Shown one piece after another: positions 33,467-44,453 of a DNA stretch of 64,000 nucleotides. The translations under genes and the position numbers were made by a program. Source of the DNA: Climacium dendroides (lineage: Eukaryota > Streptophyta > Bryopsida > Hypnales > Climaciaceae); the NCBI GenBank assembly GCA_950106755.1, contig OX467082.1, forward strand, positions 372,001-436,000, given 5' to 3'. Under the pieces are notes generated by a model that worked only from the letters and a program-made list of their open reading frames with translations, was not told where the DNA came from and did no database searches. Within the stretch, counting starts at the first letter, position 1. The number at the start of each line of letters is the position of its first letter.

Positions 33467-36400
33467 CGTTGACACTTAAACAATATAAAAGCATGAGAGA
33501 CTTTGTGAAAGGATCATTCCTAGCAAAAATAATAATATTTATGGCATCATTATCTCTATAATATCAAACCTATACAGAACATGGAGTTAGAGTAAAGGAA
33601 TTATAGTTTAATTTACTTAGTACTCTAAGTTAGAGTCAACTTTATAAAAAATAGAATACTTTGCAAAGTTCAACTTCAATTTGCATGTACTTATTAAAAG
33701 ATGCATACTTTAGCATGTAGTTTGTACACAAAAAGCAATGGGTATGTAGTAACTCTCACTTCATAGATTACTACTATAATTGTATGTAGACTTTGTATAG
33801 GAACATTCTCTCATAAAATTTTCAATAATAAAATACATGGTGAGTTTACATTGATATGGTGTTGTTATATTTCAAAAAAAAATTTTAACATGAACTTCTT
33901 GATTTTTTTAGAATTTTAAAGAGAAAAAGTACCACTAGTACATATTATATATGAGAGAAGTATAGAAGTTTTAGTTTTTTAACAATGACAAAATCCAAAA
34001 TTAAAGATATGAAAAGTTTAAATGTAAATTATTTCATGATGAAGAATTTTGGTATTGAACGTCAATATCAATCTTCCCATTTTTTTAGTGCATTTTTTAA
34101 AGTTTTAGATAAGTTTTAGAATTTTTTGGAGTATATATTCAATATTTTTGAAGTGTATTCTAGATTTTTTACATTTATTTTTCAATGATTTAAAAAAAAG
34201 ATTTAGAATGATTTTGTAAATGAAGGCCAAAGAATGAGGTTAAAATAAAATTAATGTCATTTAAAATACTAAATATTTTTCATGAAAAACAGTAGTTTGT
34301 TGTTGCAATTCCATTTTCACTAGAAGGTTTAAAATTCCACATGAAGCATTGTAAAATATAATGTGACCGGACGTTCGGGCCTAAGTGTGAAAACATACAC
34401 CGGATGGACAAGATGATTGATGATGTGGCAATTTCCCTCCATCAAGTGGTGGACGAAATGGTGGAGACCGGGTTTCGTCCACTGCTTGTGGACGTCCCAG
34501 TCTGAACCGGGCCTCAGTGGCGCCGAGCTTCTGTGTGTGGAGGTGAGCTTCGTTACCCGAGAATGATTTGATTTAGGTGTTTGTGTAGGGTTTGGATTAA
34601 GCCTGCGGTCCTGTCTTTGATTGGGCTCTGACTTCGACGTGGATGCAGGTTATCACAATGACGAGTGTCTACTTCAAGACGGATACATCTGGACCTGCTG
34701 AACTTTCTTGTACCGCTGATGGAAGGATCGATTTCCCTGAACTTGGTCAAAAGTTCAAGTTGGAACCAAGGTCTATTGATTTGAATGGAGTTCGATATAT
34801 TAAAAAAGGACTGAAGTCAGAACTTAAGTGGAAGAGGATCGAGGAGGCCTTCAAACAAAGAGGAAAACCTGTTGGAACGGAAGAAGATCCTGTGATAGTC
34901 ACTGGTGAGGCTCCAGTGTCTACAGGTATGTTTCCCGCGCGCACTTAGTCTCAGTCTCTTCTGGTTTAGGGTTTAGAGTGGTGGAAGCCGATGATGACGG
35001 GTTGAGTGTGGCCACCTTCGTTGTGGTGGGCTGAGTTGAGATTGGTGATAGAGGGTTTAAGGTTCAAGTACTTCCGGTTTGTTGTCACCTGATCGTCGTC
35101 ACTTGTGCCTTGCTAATCGTGACCGCGTTGGCACAGCTCGGATTTTCACTTTCTTGCTTCTTGCTTGAACACCGTTGTGTCTATCTTCTTAGCCTACTTT
35201 CTTTGCGAGCATCTCTTTTGGCCCTCATTGAACCCGCTGCTGGTGGTTTATTTTCTAACTTTCCTAATATTATTGTTTTGATGCATCAAGTCCCTTGCAT
35301 TGAGGTTCATTCTTTTTTAGGACTTACAGTGAATTGATCAGGGTTGCTTATTGTTCCTTTGGTATGCAGAGGGGGAGACTCACCTTCAAAGAAAATAAAG
35401 AGGCCACCAGATGAAGCGGAAGAGTCTCATGCTGCTGCTACAACTAGCTATTTCAATGAACTGTTGGAGGCCCCTGGTGAGCTTCCCAGTAGTGTCGAAG
35501 ATCTCCGGTGCTTTCTGGCCCAGATACCAGCGAAGCTCCCCCTAGATAAACAAACTTTCTATGCAGTAAACCAGCTTGAGCTTGTGACAGTTTCTACTTG
35601 CGCAAGGGAAAAGAAATTGGCAACGTTTCTCGAAGCGTGCTTCTTTGTGATCAAGCAAGTTCCAGGCAATGAGGCCCAAAGCTCATCTGACCTCTCTTTT
35701 ATCACTAGAAAATTCCTCAAATTTCTAGACGAAAACGCTCCAGTAGGCAAACAAATACGAGGATTGGAGTCGATATTGGATGCATCCAACCCCAGTTTAT
35801 CAAGAGGAACACTGTCAGCCCTTGTACCGCTGAAGAGGCCAGATTTTTAGCTGTTTGTGAGTGAGGTACTTCTCCTGAGATGGGAGAATAAATTTCGTGC
35901 AGAAGATTGTGGAGTGGCTCTGGATGAGAACGTGGAAAAATTAAAAGTATGGAGCCCTTTGTACTATGGTGAACTACCGTATGTGATTGGAGGTTGTTGC
36001 GGTGGACGGTTGTTTGAATGGCTAAAGCTCTCCCCAAGAGGCAAGGAAATCGTTGCTGAACCCATCTCAGTTGTTTATGAATTAAATAAGCCGAGCGGTG
36101 GAGCCTTGTTTCTATACAGCATCATCCGGATGCACTGTCTGCTTCGAAAGTTACAGGACAAGCTGACTTCTAGAAGACCCGCTGTGAGGTTGTATAAGGC
36201 AATCCCTCGTGGTGACGATGGTGGATTGGTTACTTTTTATCTTGACTTTGTACTCAAAGTAGTCCCGGCATTGAGCATAGTTAGGACAGAGGAGTTGCAA
36301 TCCCTGTATGATGCAATTAAAGGTTCGAGGTACCTTATTCAGCTAGGTGATAAGATTAGAACCTTCCTCACCAGAATAGTGTTGAAGTTGCGGCCCGTTG

Positions 36401-37914
36401 GTGACCCATTGGCAACGCCTTGTGGTTTGGAGTAGTTGAAAAATGCCATGCATGACCTGTTGCATGCCCTTGAAGTGTTGCACAAGGCGGACTACACCTA
36501 CAGGGATCTGCGATGGCCAAACTGTATTCGAGTAAATGTTAAAAGTGAATGGAAGTGGGTGCTCATTGATTTGGAATATGGTGGACGAGATGGAGCAGAA
36601 TGGGAAGGTGATGGACTCGTGAATTGGGATGCGGGAACTTTGGAAGTCCGTGATGGAAGGAAAGTGTACACCAAGAGATCAGATATGTATGAGCTCGGGA
36701 AGCTTATACTGCAATGGCTGGATAGTCGCGGAGTGACAGAGATAGCCTTGGGGAAACAAAAGAGGAGCTTGTGGAGAAAGGTGAGGACCTAGGGAGAAAA
36801 GATGCAGAAAGAACGTGCAGGAGCAACGCAAATGCTTAAAGAAATCTGTCCTGAAAATTGTACACGCTGTGTCAAGTTTTGGGCGTAGTTGAGTGTCGCA
36901 GGACAGAGTAAGCAATTTCCCTATTATACTCACAAAAATCACTCTAGAGCATAACAAAATGACCCTAAAGATCGAACCCACGAGATCCTGTGAAGTAGCT
37001 AGATCTAACAAGGAGATAAATCCAATTAAACACTATAATTCTACCTTCTGGTTCTATCTCTGACGACCGGAATGTCAAACACCAATCGGAAGACTATGAC
37101 CGGATTATATCCTACTTCCGGTTTTACTAGTTCCCCGGTTTCTGGACTGACTTCTCAATTCTGGACCCTGCAACTTCCGGTCCTATGTACCCTCCTGGGC
37201 GGATCCAATCCGGTCTACCCTTCCGTACCCGGTTTAGTTTTACCTCTGTTTTACCATCAGAGGGTTCGCCGCTTGCTTTGAAAGTGGTAGGCCCACCACT
37301 CTTTTCGTGACTTATAGTAGCTGAAGACCCACTTACCTATCCACTGATCCCCTAACTAACACGGATCCGGTTTGGTCCTTCACAATAATCCGGATAGCAA
37401 CCCGGATCACAGGTCACACAAAGACCCCCCGTACGATCCTCTCATACTACAACGACCTTGACACTGATCCGTTCCGTACAAAGTTCGGTGGCTACAAGTG
37501 CATCTGTCCGTTCCAACACCCACGAAAGTTCTTCCGTTCACCCACAATGGTGGCAAGACCTCACAGGAGTCAAGATACTCGACCGGATTTCCCACCCAGG
37601 AGTTCTAGCGCAGCTAAGGAATCCCTTCCTATCCGCCTAGTCTGATCAACGGATCTCTTACCCGGAATGCTAAACTTCTGTAGCTGCTGAGGCACTGGAA
37701 TCCACTCCTCACTCTTCATAACCTACTCACATGTACCTAGAACCGGAAACATACATCAAGGGGAGAAACTCTATCAACACCTCCGTACTCACCTTCCTAT
37801 TCTGACTCCGTACACTCTTGCCAACATTCGGAAAAAAATACACCAGAGTTAGTTTAAAGGAGAGTACACAAGGAAATGCCAAAAGAACTCTCTTCCCTCC
37901 AGCTCAGAGACTGT

Positions 37915-37923
37915 TTTATATAC
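37915..37923 (-). promoter_or_regulatory. TATA box after the subfamily-3 LTR ORF
   Basis: TATATAAAA on the minus strand, 185 bp after the ORF stop; the expected place of the U3/R promoter for genomic RNA. Confidence 0.5.
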
Positions 37924-38107
37924 AAAAAGCAAAAAGTAAAAAGTGAATACATGATTTCCGCCTCTGAAGGCACTGACAATCCGGTCCTACCTTATCCTAA
38001 CCGGATTCTATTCCGGTTCCTATCTATAAGTCCTAGTTTTACAATCCTTCCTGTTCCGTCTCATACACTCGGGATCCAATGGTAGGGCTCTCATCAGGTC
38101 TCTCCAA

Positions 38108-39721
38108 CTACTTAAAGACCTCATTTAGATTCCGGTTCCGTTCCCCATCCGTAGGTAGAACCGGATGTTCTTCCTCAGCTTCCGGGGAGTCCAAATCTAT
38201 CGGCTGATGTCCGGTCAAGGGCGTCTCCTTCTTCGCCCTACTTGACTGGGGCGTCTTGTCCTTTCCCGGCTCTTGAGCTACATCTTCCGGAAACAAGTCC
38301 GGAAGAGAAATTTCTGAGAGCCGGACCGGAACTTTTGTCAACTTCTGGCTGCTCTCCACGATCCGGTCCGCTGACTCCCGTGCCTTGGATAGGAGCTTCT
38401 CTATCTGCTCCTCAAAATTGGTGAGGATGTGCACTACCCTGGTTCCGGATATCTTCTTGTCCTTGTGCACTTCCTCTTCGAACAGGCGTGCCTTGGTAAC
38501 TGCGGCTCCGGGTTCTCCAAGCACGTCCTTCACTTCTGCGGCCAACTTCTTCATTTCCTCCGCCATCTCCTTTGTCGCGGTGGCGTTCTCAAGCAACGCG
38601 AAAAGTTCGGCCTTGAGGGTGTCCACCTCATCATGCTGCCGCTTGCTGTCCTCCTTCATCTTCCGGAGCTCTTCCGGATTGATAACGCTCTCAGCCACCT
38701 TCCGCGGCAACTGACTGTCCGGTTCCGCTCCGATTAATTCCTCGATCTCCCCGAGCGTCCGCTTCTTAACTTCCCAATCCGCTCGGATTCCACAGAGGAT
38801 CCCAACCAACTCGTCGAACGGATCATCGGTTCCCGATCCGGATGCTACATCCGGTCCGGTTGGAGTATCACCTCTGCGCAGCCGCGGATGTCTCGGGGGC
38901 GTTCCTCGATTCCGAGCCGGTGTGGTCTTCTGCCTCTTGGCGGGAATATACAGTTCCTCCTCTTCCTCTTCTTCTTCTTCCTCCTCCTCCTCGGTTTCGT
39001 TTCCGGAATCCGCTTCTTGGTCGGACTCGGATTCTCCGTACTTCATGGTCCGCTCCTGGGCCTTCCATACCTTCAGCTCCACTTCCGTCAACAGTTCCTG
39101 TTGCTGGTAGAGGTGGTACACATAAGGGCACAGTGGGGTAGCCCTACTTCTCCCCACCCTTGTAGTAAGCTGGGATACCAGATCAAAGAAGATCCGGCCC
39201 CAGTCTACTTTCCGGGTTCCGCTCAGCGCTCCGAAAATCGTGTTAGCCAAGGTGATAGTCACCCTGGTGGGCTTTTCCGGATGCAAAACCGGAACCAGGA
39301 ATTGGAGCAGGCGTCGCTCCCGGTCATCGAGGCAGTCTTCGACCGCGTAGCCGTCCTTCGGGTTTACTACGCTTCCGAACTTGCCCTGGACAAAATCATC
39401 CTTCCGGTTGGCAAGACCGAGTCCTCCTGGCCGGAATCCGTATACGTCCCGCCACAAAGCCTCGGTCCATTGGACCGGATTCCCTCTCAGGGTGTTATCA
39501 AACTGATTCGATACGCCACTCAGGATTTCTCAAACCATCCTCTCATCTTTGAAACCCCAAGGTTTCAAAGATAATCCCTAACAACCCATCGACGCTAAGT
39601 CCTCCCTAAGCTCTCCCTTCTCCGGATCCTTGGTCGGCATGACCGGAACCACTTTTCTCAACCTTACTTCACTCGGGGGCGGGGTGCTAGAGCCTGGTCT
39701 CTTCCGGTTCAGCCGCGGCAT
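38108..39721 (-). pseudogene. LTR-borne ORF, subfamily 3 (full length)
   Basis: Minus-strand frame of 538 codons from ATG 39721 to TAG 38108-38110, wholly inside the solo LTR. N-terminus: a basic patch (RLNRKRPG), a Pro-rich bit, then LREDLASMGC and KPWGF, matching LREHLRNMGCDGLL..PWGI of subfamily 1. Core: LWRDVYGFR, NPKDGYA, FLVPVLHPEKPTRVTITLAN and YVYHLYQQQELL. Then come 14 consecutive Glu (near 38960) and a KRQKTTP patch, then a helical C-terminal half. The only stops are TAG 39578-39580 and TGA 39530-39532, near the N-terminus. The 449 codons after them are open, so this is the best-preserved subfamily-3 copy. Function unknown; acidic plus nuclear-localisation-like patches suggest a nuclear protein. 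Confidence 0.75.
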
Positions 39722-40027
39722 GAGGGTAGCTCTACCCGGTTTTCACTCTCTATAGTCCTAACAAGGGAACGCCGACACTCAGATACTCCGCCTGTAAACT
39801 GACCTATTGGCGTACTCGCACTCTCAGTTTTTCACGTATCCGCTCGCACTCCAGGTCTCACCTACTCATGTCCGGAGGAGATCTCTCCGTCTCACACCCC
39901 TCACTCACTTCCGGACCCTCTTGTACTTTCTCTTCCTTGCTATGGTCAACGATAAAGATGTCAGACGCTAAATCAGGACATGACAACACGTGGAAATCCA
40001 GAGACCAGAAAATGGGCAGGGTCAGGC

Positions 40028-40035
40028 TTTATATA
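40028..40035 (-). promoter_or_regulatory. TATA box before the subfamily-3 LTR ORF
   Basis: TATATAAA on the minus strand, 307 bp before ATG 39721. Confidence 0.5.
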
Positions 40036-40363
40036 GTCCTGACGCCCTGGACTGTCTTTATGACCAGTCGGATATCTGGTCCGGTTCTTGACATCCGGTT
40101 ATCTCCAATCCGGTCAACAAGATTCCGGTCGGAAATACTTATCCAGTTGTACATCTAATCCGTTCCACTTCTACCTAAAATCGGATTAGTTCCGTAAGGT
40201 CCTTTTGTGACTATTTTGGATTTATCTTTCTCTCTAGATGAATCTGGATACTCATTTTCTAATTTCCGGTTCGCTTAAAAAGGTTAACAAATAAAAATAA
40301 AAAATATGAGTTGTCACACTGAGTGTAGTGAGGGGCTCTGGTGGAGAGGATTCTGACATGTGA

Positions 40364-42108
40364 AAGTGCGGTGTTTGATGGCGGTGACATGAGAAGGTCC
40401 CCTAGTACATTGTATCCGATCCTCTCATAACAGCAGAATATGCTTTCTCCGTTAGCAGCGTTCCATCAAATTTGGGATTCCTCAATTATTCCAACACTTG
40501 TATGGCAGACTTGTCCATCTCTCGTTTTGTGACCTTGAAGTTTACTGGTGTTTGTGCAGGTTGACATAACCTTGTTGTCAGTGGTTGCTACATGTTTGAG
40601 GCTCTGCTCTTTTAACCCCTGAAGTCCCGAATCCAATTTTTGTACTTCGGTCAGGTTCATATAGAGTGAGATTTGATTAGAAATTTCTGTCATTTTTGTC
40701 ATTGATTCCCCTCTTTGTGAAGAACATGGGAATGCAATTTTTGAAAACATCAAACTAGTAAAAAAAAACTATAATTCTTGAAAGTCAGAATCTATAATGT
40801 GGGCAGCTATAAAATTTTTATGTTTAATACTTTTTTCAATTTGAATATTTCTTGTGGATTTGTATTCGAAATACTAAATATAGTATCATTCGACTGAAAC
40901 TAAAATATGAACATGCTTGACATGAAAAAATGGCAAAGTTTGAACAAGACAACTAAAAACAAACTTTTAGATGAATGTAGTAGTTCTTTGGAGTTTTTTC
41001 TTGGAAAGCACTTTTATATTTTTGTTTTGGTCAATTGAGTCTATAAACAATAAGAATGCACCAAAACTTGAGAAATTGAAAAAAAAAAATTTAATAATTT
41101 TTTTGTATTTGCCCTATATATGACTTTTTGACAAAAAACAATTATAACTTGTTTTCTACAAATGATTCTCTTGCACAAATTACATTTCTATGTGTGTTAT
41201 GAAGAGACCTATTCACACAAGAAGTGTCATAAATTCAGCTTCAAAATTCTAATCACGATTGCTTGACCAAAGTGCAGAAAGTATCATAAAACAGGGCTTA
41301 GGACTTTAGGGAGTAATCTGTAGTTGGATTTTCTTTAAGGCCTAGGTATGGGACATTTGCCACAGGATACCAATATGTGTATTAGGAAATGTATTTTTAG
41401 GTACCACAACATTTTCATAGAGCATTCTTGGTTAATAATACAGTGTGTTGGTATTTATTCTAGATTTATTCAATTGTTAATTTACTAACCATCACCTGGT
41501 ACTTTTTCTATATTGGAAGACCTACTTCACAAAGCATAATACCATTGGTGTAATCAATTTCTAGTTACAAATTTAAAGGTGAGTTGTAACTGATCAACTT
41601 CACAAGATAATTGTATAGCCAATATTTTTGCTCAATTGACATTAGCTGGGATTCAATAAAATTCAGATCAAATCCTCACACAAGTTTTGGCTTTTATTTC
41701 TTCAATTCTTTTCTGGTTTATGTTTGAATGAAAAATCCTACATAAGATTTTTACACTTAAGATTTTGTACATCCTAAAGTCCAAACATTGAATACTGCAA
41801 TTGGCAAGTTGCATACTTCAAGCATCTTACTGATAAGCGTATGGCGGTACTAGTGGAGTTTGGACAAGAGTTTATCTATAGCAATGTTATATCAAAGAAG
41901 AGTGTTCTTGGTACAAGTCTATGGGTCCAAGGTTTATCATTTAAGGTGGTTTTGGTATAGAGCAAAATGGATGTGCTAAAATGTTTGAACAATATGATGA
42001 CATTTGTTGTGTACTTGTAGTTTTGAGTAAACATTAGCTTTATGTACTGTACATTAGATCCTTATTTAGTATATATGCATGTGCCACTATGAGCTTTAAT
42101 TATAGAGT
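40364..42108. other. AT-rich DNA without supported genes
   Basis: A 95-codon minus-strand frame (40466-40753) is open but has no recognisable features. The rest has no coding pattern. Nothing structured was seen until the duplication beginning near 42110. Confidence 0.4.
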
Positions 42109-42109
42109 A

Positions 42110-42560
42110 ACATGTGACCCATTGATTCTTCATCATTTGTCACTACATTTGGTGTCTGATTTAGGAGTTCAAGATATTTTTGGAAAGTGCTTGAGGGCAT
42201 CTATAAGGTGGAGCTTTTATCTCAATCCAAAAATAGAAAGTTACGGGGTTCAAAAGGAGAAGGAGGTTCAAATACACTTTTTCATGGAGAAGGGCTATTG
42301 AAATCCAAGGGCATGCCCACATAGGTCTTGTCGATGGGATTCTAGAATGATGTGGCACTCTTCGATTGGACGCTCCATGCACAAGTTATGGACGGATGAA
42401 GTTTGGAAATCCAAACTTCATTCATCATTTGCCGCTCCATTTGGTGTCCAATTGGGGGGTTCAAGGTATTTTTGGAAAGTGTCAGAGGGCATCTACAAGG
42501 TGGTGCATCAATTTGATGCTAAGGATTACAATTTTGTGGGGTCAAAACAAGTGTATTACG
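42110..42560. repeat. Two copies of a ~130-bp repeat, ~310 bp apart
   Basis: Both copies share CATCATTTG, a CATTTGGTGTC word, GGGTTCAAGGTATTTTTGG (or a variant) and GAGGGCATCTA..AGGTGG in order. The open frames across them are not convincing as genes. Confidence 0.7.
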
Positions 42561-42599
42561 AGTGTGCTATAATTTAAAGGACCAAGTTAGAAAATTTTA

Positions 42600-43050
42600 C
42601 AAATGTATACGTAAGTGTTTGGTATCAAGTCCACACATAAGTTGCATATTCTTTAGGTTTGTGGAATTCATGACAATATTATTGAAATCAATGTTTTTTT
42701 TAAAATTACAAATGAATGTATTTTAAATGGGTTGGAGTTTGAAGGACCAAAATAAGAATATGTTATAAATTTGTACGTAAGGGTTTAGGAATTAGTGTAC
42801 CTATAAATTCCAAATTCTTTCGCATTGTGGAATTCATGAGAATAATTTTGAAATTCATATTTTTTTTAAAATTATAAATGAATGTATGTTAGGTGGGTTG
42901 TAATTGAGTGAACCAAATAATAAAATATCACAAATTTCTACGTAACTATGTGCATAGAATTAAATGTATCTATAAGTTCTAAATTTTTTAATGTTGTGAA
43001 ATTCATGAGAATAATTTTGAAATTCACGTTATTTTTTAAACTATAAATGA
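42600..43050. repeat. ~168-bp tandem repeat, about 2.7 units
   Basis: The marker GTGGAATTCATGA or its variant recurs at 42661, 42827 and 42996, followed each time by a T-run, AAAATTA and AAATGAATGTA. The array runs directly into telomere-type repeats at 43056. Confidence 0.8.
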
Positions 43051-43055
43051 ATGTA

Positions 43056-43110
43056 GGTTAGGGTTTAGGGTATAGGGTTTAAGGGTTTAGGGTTTAGGGT
43101 TTAGGGTTAC
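43056..43110 (+). repeat. Interstitial TTTAGGG telomere repeat
   Basis: About seven near-perfect TTTAGGG heptamers, plant-type, G-rich strand on plus. Confidence 0.95.
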
Positions 43111-44028
43111 AGGGGCGTTCCATAGCGAAAATAAGTTCTTGTATATCAATGCTTTTGACAATGTTAGTATATGGTTAGAATCACAATCCAATAAGAAAGA
43201 GAACTATCTAAAGCTTTTTTGAAAATTTTAAGTTCTATGAAAGCCCTAAAACCGAAATCAGAGCTAGTTTAGCCCTGATTTAGCCCTAAACAACCTCGGC
43301 ATATCTTTGTGACTTTACAAATCTAAAAAATTGAATTAACAACCTTACAAGACATTAGTAGCAAACCACGTGAACGTCATCTAATATTTGAATACGAGCT
43401 TGAAAATCAGGAGCACGTTACTCTCAGCCTCCCTCTTCTTTCCATCAGGGCTGATGTTGAACTGTGCCGGTCTAAAAACAAACAACGACACTCATCATTA
43501 GAACGAGAACGAGGGCATCAAATCTAGACGTTCAGAAAAGTACAAGGCACGACAGTCACCGCGCAAACTGTATGCCGTCACATGGCAGCACAAGTGACCG
43601 ACTGATCTAAGTCCTGACATCGATAACTGAAGGAGCCATCGGCAGATAAGGATTGGTGTAATCCCTGCAACAAGAAAACAAAACTTTAGAACCGAGCGCG
43701 TGCATCTCAACCCCTTGACTTTCAAATACCAACGTACATGGTGACCCCACCTTATGTGCCAAAACCAAATGCCCCATACAAGTCACACTCCCACACCGCC
43801 AATGCCCAATACTTGCTATGATGACTTTGAAACTTCACGATCAAATCGTTGTGAGCCGAAAACGAAATGTGGAGGTGGCAAGGGCCCACATGATCAGGGA
43901 ACAGATATCTGTGCACGGAACAAATCAACAATGTGAGTGGGCTAATCATCAATTCTCAACTCTAGGATCATCTCAAACGAAACATAAAGGTGAAAGGCAG
44001 AAAAAGGGTTGGTGTTGCTGAAGACACA
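43111..44028. other. Spacer with a possible exon remnant on the minus strand
   Basis: On the minus strand a strong acceptor (TTTTCTTGTTGCAG, ending near 43665) is followed by a 19-codon frame (contains TNPYLPMAPSVIDVR) and a stop. A second acceptor (TTTGTTTTTAG) lies near 43475. These could be terminal-exon remnants of an ordinary gene. I cannot name the protein. Nothing else is supported. Confidence 0.25.
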
Positions 44029-44310
44029 TGTGGGAATCCGGAATCCGGAATCCGGAAACGGATCGATAATACAAGAAGTAGGTGCGAAAAATAGAAAAAA
44101 ATAAAAAAATTTATAGTTAGAACGTGATTTTTGGATAAGATAACTTGAATTAGAAAATAAACGTTCCGGCACAACCTGTAACCGGAACTTATCCGGATTC
44201 ACCCGGAACACAGGAACCTACCGTATAGGTCTCGTAGCTACGGAAGTAGGATATCGTTAATACAACGGACCTGTGGCCGTTGTCTTGATAATCGTAAGAA
44301 GACAGTTTAG

Positions 44311-44318
44311 TATTTAAG
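44311..44318 (+). promoter_or_regulatory. TATA-like box before the subfamily-2 LTR ORF
   Basis: TATTTAAG, 143 bp before ATG 44454; conserved in copy 2 at about 61507. Confidence 0.45.
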
Positions 44319-44453
44319 CTATTTGCCTAGAGTTTTCCTCTTCACTTTCCTGTTTTGCTTTTTCTGAGACTGTCCATGTGAGTAGTTGAGAGAAAGAGTG
44401 GTGAGTTAGCGACTGAAGCAGGGTTACTTCTCCCTCGTTCTGACTTAGATCTT

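Larger units (their letters stand above)
28081..34513. mobile_element. PIF/Harbinger element with TIRs and TCA duplication
   Basis: A 6,433-bp element bounded by 37-bp inverted repeats (28081-28117 and 34477-34513) that begin GGCCCGGTTCAGAC and differ at one position. The flanks carry the 3-bp duplication TCA (28078-28080 and 34514-34516). Inside are the two genes expected of the superfamily: a Myb/SANT-like protein on the plus strand (29364-30381) and a DDE transposase on the minus strand (33466-32073), facing each other. The transposase is broken, so this copy cannot move itself. TCA departs slightly from the usual TTA/TAA target. Confidence 0.95.
36894..40318 (-). mobile_element. Solo LTR, subfamily 3 (3.4 kb)
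   Basis: A 3,425-bp minus-strand LTR starting TGTGACAACT (at 40318) and ending TCCTGCGACA (at 36894). The flanks read TTGAG (36889-36893) and CTGAG (40319-40323): a 5-bp duplication with one C/T difference. No primer binding site or internal region adjoins. TATA boxes lie before (40028-40035) and after (37915-37923) its internal ORF. It sits inside the last codons of the Crinkler-like gene. Confidence 0.85.
34658..40363 (+). pseudogene. Crinkler-like protein with kinase-like domain, split by a solo LTR
   Basis: The first coding exon runs from ATG 34658 to 34925 (donor CAG|GTATGT). The next exon begins near 35378, where an acceptor keeps the frame. The C-terminal part has a kinase-like core with YTYRDLRWPN and IDLE in place of HRDLKxxN and DFG, a pattern I associate with Crinkler (CRN) proteins. 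The first exon could be a CRN-type N-terminal header. In-frame TAGs lie at 35848-35850, 36433-36435, 36790-36792 and 36886-36888, all compatible with CAG or TGG. A solo LTR interrupts the frame at 36894-40318. Across it the frame continues for 12 codons to TGA 40361-40363. A Harbinger element splits its 5' leader. The CRN label is tentative; the kinase-like fold is likelier. Confidence 0.6.

Noticed and set aside
34658..36888. TAG read as glutamine (variant genetic code), because several genes carry only in-frame TAGs
   Set aside because: TAG is also the natural terminator of several frames at conserved positions (19657, 30379, 46401, 63627, 38108), and TGA and TAA stops interrupt other frames. 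Paired copies show CAG or TGG at the same sites, so mutation explains them.
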